Counted from the first letter of the stretch, positions 40,689 through 49,565 are shown. The stretch: 64,000 bases of DNA from Ensifer sp. WSM1721 (GCF_000513895.2 NZ_CP165783.1:248001-312000); one strand, 5' to 3'. The notes: generated by a model from the sequence alone, not told the origin. Translations and numbers: made by a program.

Positions 40689-43346
40689 TCATTCTGCAGC
40701 GGCGGCAAGGCACGCATGGATGATCCCCCTGATCTCTGCGCGGCAGGAGCCGCAATTGGTGCCGGCGCTCAGCTTCGCTCCGACCGCCTCGACGCTGTGG
40801 CAGCCCTCGCGGATGGCGGAGGTGATCTGGTTGACGCCGACACTGAAGCAGGAACAGACGGTCGCGCCGGGATCCGGCTGGTCGGCGCCGGGACGGCCAG
40901 CGGTCACCGCAAAGCGCCTGCCGAGGTTGTCGTGCGAAGCACCAAGTTGCGAGACCGCCCAACTGCGCGCGACGGCGGCCGGCCGGGGCGAAAGGAACAG
41001 CGCGGCAAGCAGGCGGTCGCCCTCGAAGAAGGCGAGGCGAAGCTCGCCGGACGTGCGATCGGTATAGCCGATCGGTTCAATGTCGGCAGCGATGGAGAAA
41101 GCTCCGCGGCACCAGTCGATCCAATCCTTGTCCCCATCAGCGAAGGCAAGCTCCATCCGCCAGCCGCCTTCGGCCTTGGCGATGGCCCAATAGGCGGCGT
41201 CGAGATTTTGGGGCTTTGAGGCCGAAACGGCGAAGCCGTAGGTTTTCGCCGCGAAGCGGCTCGCCCGAACGGCCACGTTTTTCGAGGCAGGCTGGCCGGA
41301 GACGGGATCGGTGACCGGGGCGACGAGCGCATCGATGCGCGCTTTCGAGGCGAACTGGTCGTTCCAGTGCATCGGCACGAAGAGATTGCGTTCGGCCTGA
41401 CGCTCGGTGACGAGCGCCCGCACGGCCACAGCGCCGTAGGGGCTTTCGACCGCAACGAGATCAGCGTCGCCGACGCCGATCTTCTGCGCGTCACGCGGAT
41501 GGATTTCGACGAAGGGCTCGGCGAGATGGCCGGAGAGACGGGCGCTCTTGCCGGTGCGGGTCATGGTGTGCCAGTGGTCGCGCACTCGGCCCGTATTGAG
41601 GGTGAAGGGGAACGCGTCGTTGCCGGGCCTTGCCTTCGGCGCGTGGACGGGCACGAAGCGGGCGCGGCCATCCGAATGATAGAAGCCGCCGTCGGCAAAG
41701 AAGCGTCTCTCCTGCGGCGCGGTTCCCTTCGGCTGCGGCCACTGAAAGGGGTCAAGAGCGTCGTAGCTCGCCCGGTCGATCTCGGCAAGGGCGCTGATGT
41801 CGAAGTCGCGGCGTCCGTCATTCTCAAAGCCGGACAGGGCGGCATGTTCGGCGAAGATCTCGGCCGGTGACGCGTGGCCGAAGGCTTCCGCAAAGCCCAT
41901 GCGCCGGCCGACTTCGGCGAGTTGCCACCAGTCGGCGCGCGCCTCTCCGGGCGCTTCGAGGAAGGCGCGCTGCCGCGATATCCGTCGCTCGGAATTGGTG
42001 ACGATACCGTCCTTCTCGCCCCAGCCGAGCGAGGGCAACAGCACATGGGCATGGCGCGCCGTATCGGTCTCTTTCAGAATGTCGGAAACGACAACGAAGG
42101 GGCAGGCCCTGATCGCCGCTTCGACGGCATCGGCATCGGGCAGGGATACGACCGGATTCGTCGCCATGATCCAGAGCGCCTTGATGCGTCCGTCGGCCAC
42201 GGCTCGGAACATGTCGACCGCCTTGAGGCCCTGCTTGGCCGCGATCGTCGGAGCGCCCCAGAAGCGCTGCACCAGGTCGCGATCGAGCGGCTTGTCGATA
42301 TCCATGTGGGCGGCAAGCATGTTGGCGAGACCGCCGACCTCGCGCCCGCCCATGGCATTGGGCTGACCGGTCAGCGAGAAGGGGCCCATGCCCGGCCGGC
42401 CGATACGCCCTGTAGCAAGATGACAGTTGATGATGGCATTGACCTTGTCGGTACCGGCCGCCGACTGGTTCACGCCTTGGCTGTAGCAGGTCACGACCTT
42501 TTCGGTCGTTTCGAACAGGCGGTAGAAATCGAGCAGCGCGGCCTGTGTGAGGCCGGTCGTGTTCGCCAGCGCCGGCAAATCGAGGGCGGAAGCGGCGGCG
42601 AAGGCTTCCGGAAAACCGGCAGTATGCGCCGAGATGTAGTTCTGGTCGACGGCGCCGCTCGTCACGAGATGGGCGAACAGACCGTTAAAAAGCGCCGTGT
42701 CGCCGTCGGGGGCGATCGCGAGATGCATGTCGGCGATGTCTGCCGTCATCGTCCGGCGCGGATCGATGACCACGACCTTCATTTCCGGGCGGGCTGCCTT
42801 CGCCGCGACCAGGCGCTGGTAGAGGACCGGATGGCACCAGGCGAGGTTGGAGCCCGTCAGCACGACGAGATCGGCAAGTTCCAGGTCCTCATACGTACCC
42901 GGCACGGTGTCCGAGCCGAAAGCGCGGCGGTGGCCGGCAACGGAGGACGACATGCAGAGGCGCGAGTTCGTGTCGATATTCGCCGAACCGATGAAACCCT
43001 TCATCAACTTGTTGGCGATGTAATAGTCTTCCGTCAGCAATTGTCCCGAGACGTAGAAGGCAACCGAATCGGGACCGTGCTCGGCGATACTCTGCGAAAA
43101 CCGTTCGGCAACGAGGTCGAGCGCTTCGCCCCAACTCGCGCGGCGGCCGCCGATCTCTGGATAGAGGAGGCGGCCGTCGAGATCGAGGGTTTCGGCAAGT
43201 GCCGAGCCCTTTGAGCAGAGCCGGCCGAAATTGGCCGGATGCTCGGGATCGCCCTTGACGCTGACCGCTCCGTCATCCCCCACGCGCGCGATGACGCCGC
43301 AGCCGACGCCGCAATAGGGACAGGTGGTCTTGACCTCGCACGCCAT
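40689..43346 (-). CDS. nasA: Assimilatory nitrate reductase catalytic subunit
   Basis: An 885-residue molybdoenzyme that reduces nitrate to nitrite in the cytoplasm. The N-terminus has the 4Fe-4S motif CPYCGVGCGV. Bis-MGD binding blocks include LTGSNLAWCHPVLYQ, VVIDPRRTMTADIAD and NTGRVRDHWHTMTRTGKS. The last 60 residues carry a BFD-like 2Fe-2S domain: CSCFSVGVNQI and TNCGSCRAEI. This marks the NarB/NasA type that takes electrons from a flavoprotein or ferredoxin chain. Start at 43346 lies 3 bases after the nirD stop, so translation is coupled. Confidence 0.96.
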   Translation of the reverse strand: MACEVKTTCPYCGVGCGVIARVGDDGAVSVKGDPEHPANFGRLCSKGSALAETLDLDGRLLYPEIGGRRASWGEALDLVAERFSQSIAEHGPDSVAFYVSGQLLTEDYYIANKLMKGFIGSANIDTNSRLCMSSSVAGHRRAFGSDTVPGTYEDLELADLVVLTGSNLAWCHPVLYQRLVAAKAARPEMKVVVIDPRRTMTADIADMHLAIAPDGDTALFNGLFAHLVTSGAVDQNYISAHTAGFPEAFAAASALDLPALANTTGLTQAALLDFYRLFETTEKVVTCYSQGVNQSAAGTDKVNAIINCHLATGRIGRPGMGPFSLTGQPNAMGGREVGGLANMLAAHMDIDKPLDRDLVQRFWGAPTIAAKQGLKAVDMFRAVADGRIKALWIMATNPVVSLPDADAVEAAIRACPFVVVSDILKETDTARHAHVLLPSLGWGEKDGIVTNSERRISRQRAFLEAPGEARADWWQLAEVGRRMGFAEAFGHASPAEIFAEHAALSGFENDGRRDFDISALAEIDRASYDALDPFQWPQPKGTAPQERRFFADGGFYHSDGRARFVPVHAPKARPGNDAFPFTLNTGRVRDHWHTMTRTGKSARLSGHLAEPFVEIHPRDAQKIGVGDADLVAVESPYGAVAVRALVTERQAERNLFVPMHWNDQFASKARIDALVAPVTDPVSGQPASKNVAVRASRFAAKTYGFAVSASKPQNLDAAYWAIAKAEGGWRMELAFADGDKDWIDWCRGAFSIAADIEPIGYTDRTSGELRLAFFEGDRLLAALFLSPRPAAVARSWAVSQLGASHDNLGRRFAVTAGRPGADQPDPGATVCSCFSVGVNQITSAIREGCHSVEAVGAKLSAGTNCGSCRAEIRGIIHACLAAAAE

Positions 43347-43348
43347 CT

Positions 43349-43690
43349 CTACTCCGCCGCCGCCAATGCCAGGTTTTCGAGCGCGATGAAGAGCGCTCCG
43401 TTGTCGTTCTTCACCGGCACCGTGCGCACCGCGCCCTCGTCGGCGCCGAGCGCCTTGCCGGTTTCGAGCGAGATCACCCAATTGTGCAGCGGGCAGGTGA
43501 CGGCGGTGCCATGCACAATGCCCTGGGAGAGCGGCCCGCCCTTGTGCGGGCAATGATCCTCTATGGCGAAGACCTCGTTCTCGGCGGTGCGGAAGACGGC
43601 GATCTTGCCGACCGGCGTCTTCACGCAGCGCGCGCCGCGCAGCGGAATGTCGCTGATGTCGCCAATAGCAATCCAGTTCATCATCATCAT
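43349..43690 (-). CDS. nirD: Nitrite reductase small subunit
   Basis: A 113-residue Rieske-type subunit of the NADH nitrite reductase. Rieske ligands are in DHCPHKGGPLSQG and TCPLHNWVISLETG (C-x-H and C-x2-H). The start region is ATG repeated four times (43690 to 43679), so the exact start is uncertain; the first lies one base after the nirB stop and has AGAGTGAG upstream. It is the third element of the nirB-nirD-nasA-cysG run. Confidence 0.95.
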   Translation of the reverse strand: MMMMNWIAIGDISDIPLRGARCVKTPVGKIAVFRTAENEVFAIEDHCPHKGGPLSQGIVHGTAVTCPLHNWVISLETGKALGADEGAVRTVPVKNDNGALFIALENLALAAAE

Positions 43691-43691
43691 C

Positions 43692-46154
43692 TCACTCTGC
43701 TGCCTGGTTGAACCCGACCGTTGCCATCGGCCGGAACTCGTGCTTGTCCTTGCCTGAGACGCGCTCCGACCAAGGATCGACCTGGGCGAACTTCTGGCTG
43801 AAGACGAAGCGGTCGAAATAGGCCTTGCGCTTTTCCGCATCGTCCATGATCTGCCGGCGGATCTCGTCGAGGCCGATGCGTTTCGCCCACTTGTAGATGC
43901 GTTCCAGGTATCGGGCCTGTTCGCGATACATTTGCGTCAGCGCGACGATGTGCTCGAGCGCCTCGTCCTCGGTCTTGACGAGGCCCAGCACCTCGGTGCC
44001 CTTGATGTCGAGGCCGGCGGCACCGGCGAAGTGGATCTCGAAGCCGGAGTCGACGCAGATCACGCCGACGTCCTTGCAGGTCGCTTCCGCGCAGTTACGT
44101 GGGCAGCCGGAGACGGCCATCTTCACCTTGGCGGGCGTCCACGAGCCCCACATGAACTTCTCGATACGGATGCCGAGCCCGGTGGAATCCTGGGTGCCGA
44201 AGCGGCACCATTCGGAGCCGACGCAGGTCTTTACCGTTCTCAGACCCTTGGCATAGGCCTGGCCGGAGACGAAGCCGGCCTTGCCGAGATCGGCCCATAC
44301 GGCCGGCAGATCTTCCTTCTCGATGCCGAGCAGGTCGATGCGCTGGCCGCCGGTCACCTTGACCATCGGCACGTTGAACTTGTCGACGACGTCGGCGATT
44401 GCGCGGAGTTCCTTCGAACTGGTGACCCCGCCCCACATGCGCGGCACCACGGAATAAGTACCGTCCTTCTGGATATTGGCGTGGACACGCTCGTTGATGA
44501 AGCGCGACTGGTAATCGTCGGCATATTCGTCCGGCCAGTCGCAGACGAGATAGTAGTTGAGGGCAGGGCGACATTTGGCGCAGCCGCAGGACGTCTTCCA
44601 CTCGAGTTCCTGCATGACGGCGGGAATGGTCTTGAGCCCCTTCGCCTTAATGAGGCGGCGAACGTCGTCATGGCCGAGGTCGGTGCAGTTGCACATCGGC
44701 TGCACCGCGGCCGGATTGTAGTTGTCGCCCAGGGTCAGCGACATGAGCTGCTCGACAAGGCCAGTGCAGGAGCCGCAGGAAGCGGAAGCCTTGGTATGCG
44801 CGCGCACCTCGTCGAGCGACGTCAGGCCCTTGCCGGTGATTGTCGAAACGATCTTGCCTTTACAGACGCCGTTGCAGCCGCAGATTTCCGCATCATCCGG
44901 CAAGGCTGCAACGGCCGCCGTAGGGTCCAGCGGGGACCCTCCCTGATAGGCCTGGCCGAAAATCAGGGTGTCGCGCATCTCAGAGATTTCGGTGCCGCGC
45001 TTCAACAAATCGTTGAACCAGGCGCCGTCTGTAGTGTCGCCGTAGAGCACCGTTCCGATGATGCGATTGTCCTTGAGCACCAGCCGCTTGTAGATGCCGG
45101 CGGTGGCATCGCGCAGCACGATCTCCTCGCGCCCGTCGCCATCGGCGAAATCACCGACCGAATAGAGGTTGATGCCGGTCACCTTCAGCTTGGTCGGTGT
45201 ATCGGAATGCACGAAGGCGGCCTTGCGGTCTCCGGCAAGATGGGAAGCGGCAACGCGCGCCATCTCGTAGAGCGGCGCGACGAGGCCGTAAACCATGCCG
45301 CCGACCTCGGCGCATTCGCCGAGCGCCATGATGTCGCCATCGGAGGTCTGCATGCCGGCATCGACGACGATGCCGCGGTTGACAGCAAGCCCCGTATCCT
45401 TGGCAAGCCCGGCATTCGGCCGGATGCCGACGGCCATCACCACCAGCGTTGCCGGAATGATCCGGCCGTCGTCGAGCTCGATGCCCTCGACCTTGGTCTC
45501 GCCAAGGATCCGCTTGGTGTTCGCTTTTGTGAGGACCTTGATGCCGCGCTGTTCGACCGCCTTTTGCAACAGATAACCGGCGGCCGGGTCGAGCTGGCGC
45601 TCCATCAGCGTCGGCATGACGTGCAGCACGGTGACGTCCATGCCGCGCGCCTGGAGGCCGGCTGCCGCTTCGAGGCCGAGCAGGCCGCCGCCGATGACGA
45701 CCGCCTTCTCGCGCGACTGAGCCGCGAGCAGCATCGCCTGCACGTCGTCGAGATCGCGATAGGTGATGACGCCCTGCAGCTCCTTGCCGGGCACCGGAAT
45801 GATGAAGGGCACCGAACCGGTGGCGATCACCAGCTTGTCATAGCTTTCCGTGACGCCGTGATCGGAGGTGACCGTCTTGGCAGCGCGGTCGATCGCAATG
45901 ATCTTGTGGCCCTTGTACAGCGTGATGCCGTGCTTGATGTACCAGCCGTCGCCGTGGATGATGATCTCTTCGTAGTCCTTTTCGCCGGAAAGCACCGGCG
46001 AGAGCATGATGCGGTCGTAATTGACGCGCGGCTCGGCGTTGAAGATCGTCACGTCATAGCGCCCGGGCGCCTTTTCGAAGAGCTCTTCCAGCATGCGGCC
46101 CGGCGCCATGCCGTTGCCGACGATCACGAGTTTCTCGGGGGTGCGTTCAGCCAT
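43692..46154 (-). CDS. nirB: NADH nitrite reductase large subunit
   Basis: An 820-residue cytosolic enzyme that reduces nitrite to ammonia. An N-terminal pyridine nucleotide reductase (KLVIVGNGMAPGRMLEELF; second site KAVVIGGGLLGLEAAAGL) is followed by two BFD-like Fe-S stretches (CGCNGVCKGKI, SCGSCTGLVEQ; CNCTDLGHDDV, SCGCAKCRPAL). The C-terminal half is the siroheme domain, with CVGSEWCRFGTQDS and GCPRNCAEATCKDVG holding the cluster cysteines. Start at 46154 follows GCGGAGTG. A sigma54 promoter and an ANTAR-type leader lie about 430 bases upstream. Confidence 0.96.
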   Translation of the reverse strand: MAERTPEKLVIVGNGMAPGRMLEELFEKAPGRYDVTIFNAEPRVNYDRIMLSPVLSGEKDYEEIIIHGDGWYIKHGITLYKGHKIIAIDRAAKTVTSDHGVTESYDKLVIATGSVPFIIPVPGKELQGVITYRDLDDVQAMLLAAQSREKAVVIGGGLLGLEAAAGLQARGMDVTVLHVMPTLMERQLDPAAGYLLQKAVEQRGIKVLTKANTKRILGETKVEGIELDDGRIIPATLVVMAVGIRPNAGLAKDTGLAVNRGIVVDAGMQTSDGDIMALGECAEVGGMVYGLVAPLYEMARVAASHLAGDRKAAFVHSDTPTKLKVTGINLYSVGDFADGDGREEIVLRDATAGIYKRLVLKDNRIIGTVLYGDTTDGAWFNDLLKRGTEISEMRDTLIFGQAYQGGSPLDPTAAVAALPDDAEICGCNGVCKGKIVSTITGKGLTSLDEVRAHTKASASCGSCTGLVEQLMSLTLGDNYNPAAVQPMCNCTDLGHDDVRRLIKAKGLKTIPAVMQELEWKTSCGCAKCRPALNYYLVCDWPDEYADDYQSRFINERVHANIQKDGTYSVVPRMWGGVTSSKELRAIADVVDKFNVPMVKVTGGQRIDLLGIEKEDLPAVWADLGKAGFVSGQAYAKGLRTVKTCVGSEWCRFGTQDSTGLGIRIEKFMWGSWTPAKVKMAVSGCPRNCAEATCKDVGVICVDSGFEIHFAGAAGLDIKGTEVLGLVKTEDEALEHIVALTQMYREQARYLERIYKWAKRIGLDEIRRQIMDDAEKRKAYFDRFVFSQKFAQVDPWSERVSGKDKHEFRPMATVGFNQAAE

Positions 46155-46160
46155 TGGGGT

Positions 46161-46334
46161 TCACTCCGCAACTTCGACGAAGCCGGCGCGCTCGCGGAGG
46201 GACTCGAGCGCCGCTTCGCGGCATTTCAGATAGGTTCGGTCGAAGGCAAGCTCGGTGCGCCGGGCGAGCGGCACATGGAGCTTTGCGCGAATTCGTTCGG
46301 GCGCGGTCATCATCACGACGCCGTGGAGGGACAT
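46161..46334 (-). CDS. Small conserved-looking ORF before nirB
   Basis: A 57-residue frame ending 6 bases before nirB. It is basic and helical (MSLHGVVMMTAPERIRAKLH, then RRTELAFDRTYLKCREAALE) and reads like a real protein, unlike the arginine-rich upstream part of the same frame. It lies after the U-run of the leader, so it should be transcribed only on antitermination. The ribosome site is weak. No function is known; it may be a leader peptide or a small Nir accessory protein. Confidence 0.5.
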   Translation of the reverse strand: MSLHGVVMMTAPERIRAKLHVPLARRTELAFDRTYLKCREAALESLRERAGFVEVAE

Positions 46335-46451
46335 TGCGTCTTCAGCGCGCCGGCGATGCCGGCGGTCTTTAGCGGGCTGCGGCGGGCGAAGCCGCCGGTC
46401 GACGTTTGTGGCATGCGCAGTTTCCCTCGGTTGTGGCCGGTCAAAACCGAC

Positions 46452-46583
46452 AAAAAAACGCCGCTCGGAAATCGCGCTCCGGGACTGGGGGTATCCCTTC
46501 GGAGGCAAAGTCCTTGCGACGTCGGTGTCTTCGGCAAGCGCCCTGTGGCGCTTGATCTCGCTCGATCGCCGTTGATCGAAGCA
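46452..46583 (-). promoter_or_regulatory. nirB leader with ANTAR-type hairpin and U-run
   Basis: Starting near the predicted sigma54 start site, the minus strand shows a hairpin TTCGATC-AACGGC-GATCGAG (46580-46561): a 7-pair stem with a 6-base loop that has A at position 1 and G at 4, as in ANTAR target RNAs. A second hairpin (46554-46535) has an 8-pair stem CAAGCGCC/GGCGCTTG and loop ACAG. A run of seven U (46458-46452) after GAGCGGCG suggests a terminator, though I found no perfect terminator stem. NasT, encoded upstream, is the likely binder. Confidence 0.65.
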
Positions 46584-46593
46584 AAACTAGAAA

Positions 46594-46609
46594 AGCAAGT
46601 GGCGTGCCA
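46594..46609 (-). promoter_or_regulatory. Sigma54 promoter of the nirB operon
   Basis: On the minus strand TGGCACGCCACTTGCT matches the -24/-12 consensus (TGGCACG-N4-TTGCW), with GG and GC separated by exactly 10 bases. Start of transcription is expected near 46583. No clear NtrC site was found upstream, but the region 46620-46730 has scattered GCAC/GTGC words. Confidence 0.8.
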
Positions 46610-46663
46610 GTCTTGGTCCGCCGGGGTTATGTTGTTGAAATGAGCACGAAAATCGCAGCACGC

Positions 46664-46689
46664 CAGAGGCGCCTAAAAAATGGCCTCTG
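46664..46689 (-). terminator. Hairpin after nasS, distal
   Basis: CAGAGGC pairs with GCCTCTG over 7 bases around a 12-base loop. It lies between nasS and the sigma54 promoter, and may separate the nasTS transcript from the nir operon. The U-run is inside the loop, so termination is uncertain. Confidence 0.45.
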
Positions 46690-46731
46690 ATGGCCGGTGA
46701 TGAATTATTGTGCTGTGCGGTAAATACTGAC

Positions 46732-46760
46732 CCTGCTGTGTTGCTTAAAGAAGCAGCAGG
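46732..46760 (-). terminator. Hairpin directly after nasS
   Basis: CCTGCTG pairs with CAGCAGG over 7 bases, 8 bases past the nasS stop at 46768. It could serve as the end of the nasTS transcript; U-run absent. Confidence 0.45.
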
Positions 46761-46767
46761 ATCCGGT

Positions 46768-48072
46768 TCAACCGTCCTCGATCGGGAGCTGCGACCGGCC
46801 TGTCGCTCTGATCGCAAAGGACTCGATATAGTCTTCCATCCTGCTTGGATCGAAGACGTGTCCATCCAGGAAGCGGTCATCGGGCGTTGTGCCTTTAGGT
46901 CCCCTATCCGCGTCGGCCGGCAGGGCGTCCGCTCCGAGCGCGCGGCGGTAGAGATCCGGGCGATAGGCCAATACGCTTGCCGCCAGCCCTTCTTCAGATA
47001 AAGGCGCCTGTCCCCAGCGCACCATCTGGCTATAGGTCCAGAGCGCCTGGCTCGGGCGCGGGACGTTGGCAAAGCCAGAGTGGAAGACGAAATAATCGTC
47101 GATGACGCGTCGATTGCCTTCCGGATCGATGGTGAATTCGCCTGCGAGCACCCGGCGGATGATGCCGACGGGGGCGGCGACATAGCGCTCGTCGGCAAGA
47201 ATGTCCGCGAGTGTGTCGCGGTTCTCCGGCGCGTCCGCCCAGCGGGCGGCGCGGTCGAGCGCGACGACCAGACGTGAAACCGTCTCGGGATTGGTCGCGG
47301 CCCATTCAGGCCGCATGCCGACGACCTTTTCCGGTGCGGAGGGCCAGATGTCCTGTTTGGTGGCGACGATGCGGCCGACGCCGCGTTCGGAGGCGACCAT
47401 GTTCCAAGGCGCACCGACGCAGAAGCCGTCGATAGCGCCGGCGGCAAGCGCGTCGGAGGTCATCGGCGGCGGCACGACCATGAGCTTGACATCGCGGTCC
47501 GGATCGATGCCGCCGGCGGCGAGCCAATAGCGAAACTCGTAATTGTGCGAGGAAAAAGGATAGGTGACGCCAAGCGTTAGCGGCGGTTCATCGGCGGCCT
47601 TGGCCTTGCGGATCACCGCCGCAAGCGCCGTAGCATTCGCGAGCGCGTCCTCGCGGCCGCCAAGCGTGCCTTCTTCCTGCATGCGTCGATAGAGACGGGT
47701 CGAAAGCGTGATCGCGTTGCCGCCGCGTCCGAGCGAAAAGGGCGTGATCACCGGCGAGGGGTTGGAACCGAGGCCGAGCATGGCGGCGACGGGCATGGGT
47801 GACAGCATATGGGCGATATCGAACTGGCGAAAGGCCAGCCGGTCGCGCACATTCGCCCAGGAGACGTCCTTGACGAGTTCGAGGATGATGCCCTCCCTTT
47901 CCGCGAAACCGAATTCGGCGGCGGCGATCAGCACGGCCGCATCGACAAGGGGAATGAAGCCCGCCCGTATCGTGCGCGACCCCGGATGACCGATTATCGC
48001 CGGCGCGGGTAGTGCATCACCGGGGGAGAGCTTCTCGCCTTTGAATTTTTCTATATCCGTCAATGCGTTCAC
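46768..48072 (-). CDS. nasS: Nitrate/nitrite sensor NasS (NrtA-like, cytosolic)
   Basis: A 434-residue protein of the NrtA/CmpA ligand-binding fold: IRAGFIPLVDAAVLIAAAEF, FDIAHMLSPMPVAAMLGL, GGNAITLSTRLYRRM and IDGFCVGAPWNMVA line the anion pocket. There is no signal peptide or lipobox, so it should stay in the cytoplasm. That, plus position right after nasT, marks it as NasS, which binds NasT and releases it on nitrate or nitrite. A GTG start at 48072 is chosen since GGGAG lies 8 bases upstream; a TTG at 48102 is the alternative. No nitrate permease follows it. Confidence 0.9.
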   Translation of the reverse strand: MNALTDIEKFKGEKLSPGDALPAPAIIGHPGSRTIRAGFIPLVDAAVLIAAAEFGFAEREGIILELVKDVSWANVRDRLAFRQFDIAHMLSPMPVAAMLGLGSNPSPVITPFSLGRGGNAITLSTRLYRRMQEEGTLGGREDALANATALAAVIRKAKAADEPPLTLGVTYPFSSHNYEFRYWLAAGGIDPDRDVKLMVVPPPMTSDALAAGAIDGFCVGAPWNMVASERGVGRIVATKQDIWPSAPEKVVGMRPEWAATNPETVSRLVVALDRAARWADAPENRDTLADILADERYVAAPVGIIRRVLAGEFTIDPEGNRRVIDDYFVFHSGFANVPRPSQALWTYSQMVRWGQAPLSEEGLAASVLAYRPDLYRRALGADALPADADRGPKGTTPDDRFLDGHVFDPSRMEDYIESFAIRATGRSQLPIEDG

Positions 48073-48118
48073 TCCGGTGTCTCCCGCGCCTGTCGGCACC
48101 AAAGGCCGCGCTCTTCGC

Positions 48119-48709
48119 TCATCGGATCAGTAATCCGGCGGCGGTCACGACGCTTTGCGCGATCTCAGAAATTTTCTTCTTCTCGTTCATTGCCGTCTGG
48201 CGCAGCAGCGTGAAGGCCTCCTCTTCGGAAAGACCGCGCATTTTCATGAGGATGCCCTTGGCGCGCTCGACGAGCTTGCGCTCTTCGAGAGCCGATTTCG
48301 CGTCGGCCAACTCGCGTTGAAGGCGGCTGAAGGCGTTGAAGCGGCTGACCGCCATGTCGAGGATCGGCTTGACCCGCTCCTTCTTCAGCCCGTCGACCAC
48401 ATAGGCGGAAACGCCGGCCTCAACGGCCGCCTCGATCGAGGCCGTATCGGAACGGTCCACGAACATGGCGATCGGCCGGCCGACTGTGCGGGTTAGCTGG
48501 AACAGATGCTCCATCATGTCCCGGTTAGGGTTTTCGATGTCGATGACGATCACATCCGGTCTAAGTGTGTCGACGATGCGGGCGACGCCGTGAACCTCAT
48601 GGATGACCGTGACCTTGCGATGCCCGGCCTCGCGCAGGCCCTCCTCGATGATCGAGGCGCGGATGGCGTTCTCGTCAATCACAAGAATGGTTAAGTCGCG
48701 ATGGGTCAT
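48119..48709 (-). CDS. nasT: ANTAR antiterminator NasT
   Basis: A 196-residue two-domain regulator. The N-terminal receiver-like domain (TILVIDENAIRASIIEEGL, PDVIVIDIENP) leads by a helix (SRFNAFSRLQRELADAKSAL) to the C-terminal ANTAR RNA-binding domain: LVERAKGILMKMRGLSEEEA and FTLLRQTAMNEKKKI. NasT proteins bind paired hexaloop hairpins in nas leader RNA and stop the leader terminator from forming. It is first in the nasT-nasS pair; the predicted target lies 1.5 kb downstream before nirB. Start at 48709 has only a weak ribosome site. Confidence 0.94.
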   Translation of the reverse strand: MTHRDLTILVIDENAIRASIIEEGLREAGHRKVTVIHEVHGVARIVDTLRPDVIVIDIENPNRDMMEHLFQLTRTVGRPIAMFVDRSDTASIEAAVEAGVSAYVVDGLKKERVKPILDMAVSRFNAFSRLQRELADAKSALEERKLVERAKGILMKMRGLSEEEAFTLLRQTAMNEKKKISEIAQSVVTAAGLLIR

Positions 48710-49106
48710 GCCGCATCATGATGCAGTGCAGCAACTTTCGCAATACGCATATGCCTAAATATTTTGCTTTGGCAGATACTGCCTTGTTTTTAGGCTGGCA
48801 GCCTTTGATTTGGGCAGTCGCCTGGCGCGAGATCGTCCACCGCGGCTCGGCTTTGGCGGAGTAGCGCGCGAAACGGTTATTGGAATCGAGCTATCTGCCG
48901 CCAACGAGGCGAGGGGCTGCTGCGTCCCGTCGAACACTGGTGAGTGTCGGATCGATAGGCGGGCCGGCGATCCTCAATGTCTCGCCGGCCTATCCTGTTG
49001 CATCGGAGAATGAGCCTTCACAGCGCCTTGGGCCTCCTGAGGCGGCTCGCATGGGGGCGAGCTGTCGTGAAGCCCCGAACCGGCCGCGGCAAGCCGGTCG
49101 AGGTCG
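48710..49106. other. Intergenic region upstream of nasT
   Basis: 397 bases without a gene. An AT-rich patch at 48740-48800 (TAAATATTTTGCTTTGGCAG) is the likely nasT promoter zone. A hairpin with GGCCGGCGA/TCGCCGGCC is at 48962-48990. No sigma54 element was seen here. Confidence 0.6.
48962..48990 (-). terminator. Hairpin after the Xre regulator
   Basis: A perfect 9-pair stem GGCCGGCGA/TCGCCGGCC around 11 bases; flanking GATAGGC and TATC extend it with a bulge. It lies 117 bases past the stop of the leftward regulator gene. No U-run. Confidence 0.5.
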
Positions 49107-49565
49107 TCAGCCGTGGAGCGCTTCGCTGCGGCGGTCGCCGGAGGGAATCGCCGTCTGTTCCGCCTCGGGCGTGTTCGCCATGGCTGCGACGAGCGAGATG
49201 ATCTTCTTTCGCAGCACCGGGTCTGCGATCTTCAGGAAGGCTCTGTTGAGCGCGATGCCCTCTTTCGAGGCGACGAAAGATGAAATCTCGTGCGACTCGT
49301 GGATATCGGCCGCAGTTTCGCGCGACTGAGGCTTGCCGTTGTCCTGTTGGAAGAAAAAGCTCGGATGGACGCCCAGGATATCGGCAATCGCCTGCAGCCG
49401 GCTTGCACCGATACGATTGGTTCCCTTCTCGTATTTCTGCACTTGCTGGAAAGTGATACCGAGGCCGTCGGCGAGTTTCTCCTGGCTGAGGCCAACCATC
49501 AACCTGCGCATGCGGACACGCGAGCCAACGAAGGCATCGATCGGGTTGGGATCCTTCTTGTTCAT
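49107..49565 (-). CDS. Xre-family (HTH_3) transcriptional regulator
   Basis: A 152-residue regulator. The helix-turn-helix is at residues 15-70: RVRMRRLMVGLSQEKLADGL, TFQQVQKYEKGTNRIGASRL and LGVHPSFFF, very like the PraR/PhrR and related rhizobial phage-repressor-type proteins. The C-terminal half is helical (EGIALNRAFLKIADPVLRKK) and probably serves oligomerisation. Start at 49565 follows GAGGAGAAG. It is divergent from gntK, 217 bases away. Regulon unknown. Confidence 0.9.
   Translation of the reverse strand: MNKKDPNPIDAFVGSRVRMRRLMVGLSQEKLADGLGITFQQVQKYEKGTNRIGASRLQAIADILGVHPSFFFQQDNGKPQSRETAADIHESHEISSFVASKEGIALNRAFLKIADPVLRKKIISLVAAMANTPEAEQTAIPSGDRRSEALHG

Noticed and set aside
43932..46643. 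903-codon open frame on the plus strand
   Set aside because: It is the mirror of nirB, whose motifs and length are unmistakable. High GC gives long open antisense frames.
46768..48072. NrtA-like protein as the receptor of a nitrate ABC importer
   Set aside because: No signal peptide and no permease or ATPase genes follow; adjacency to nasT favours the sensor NasS.
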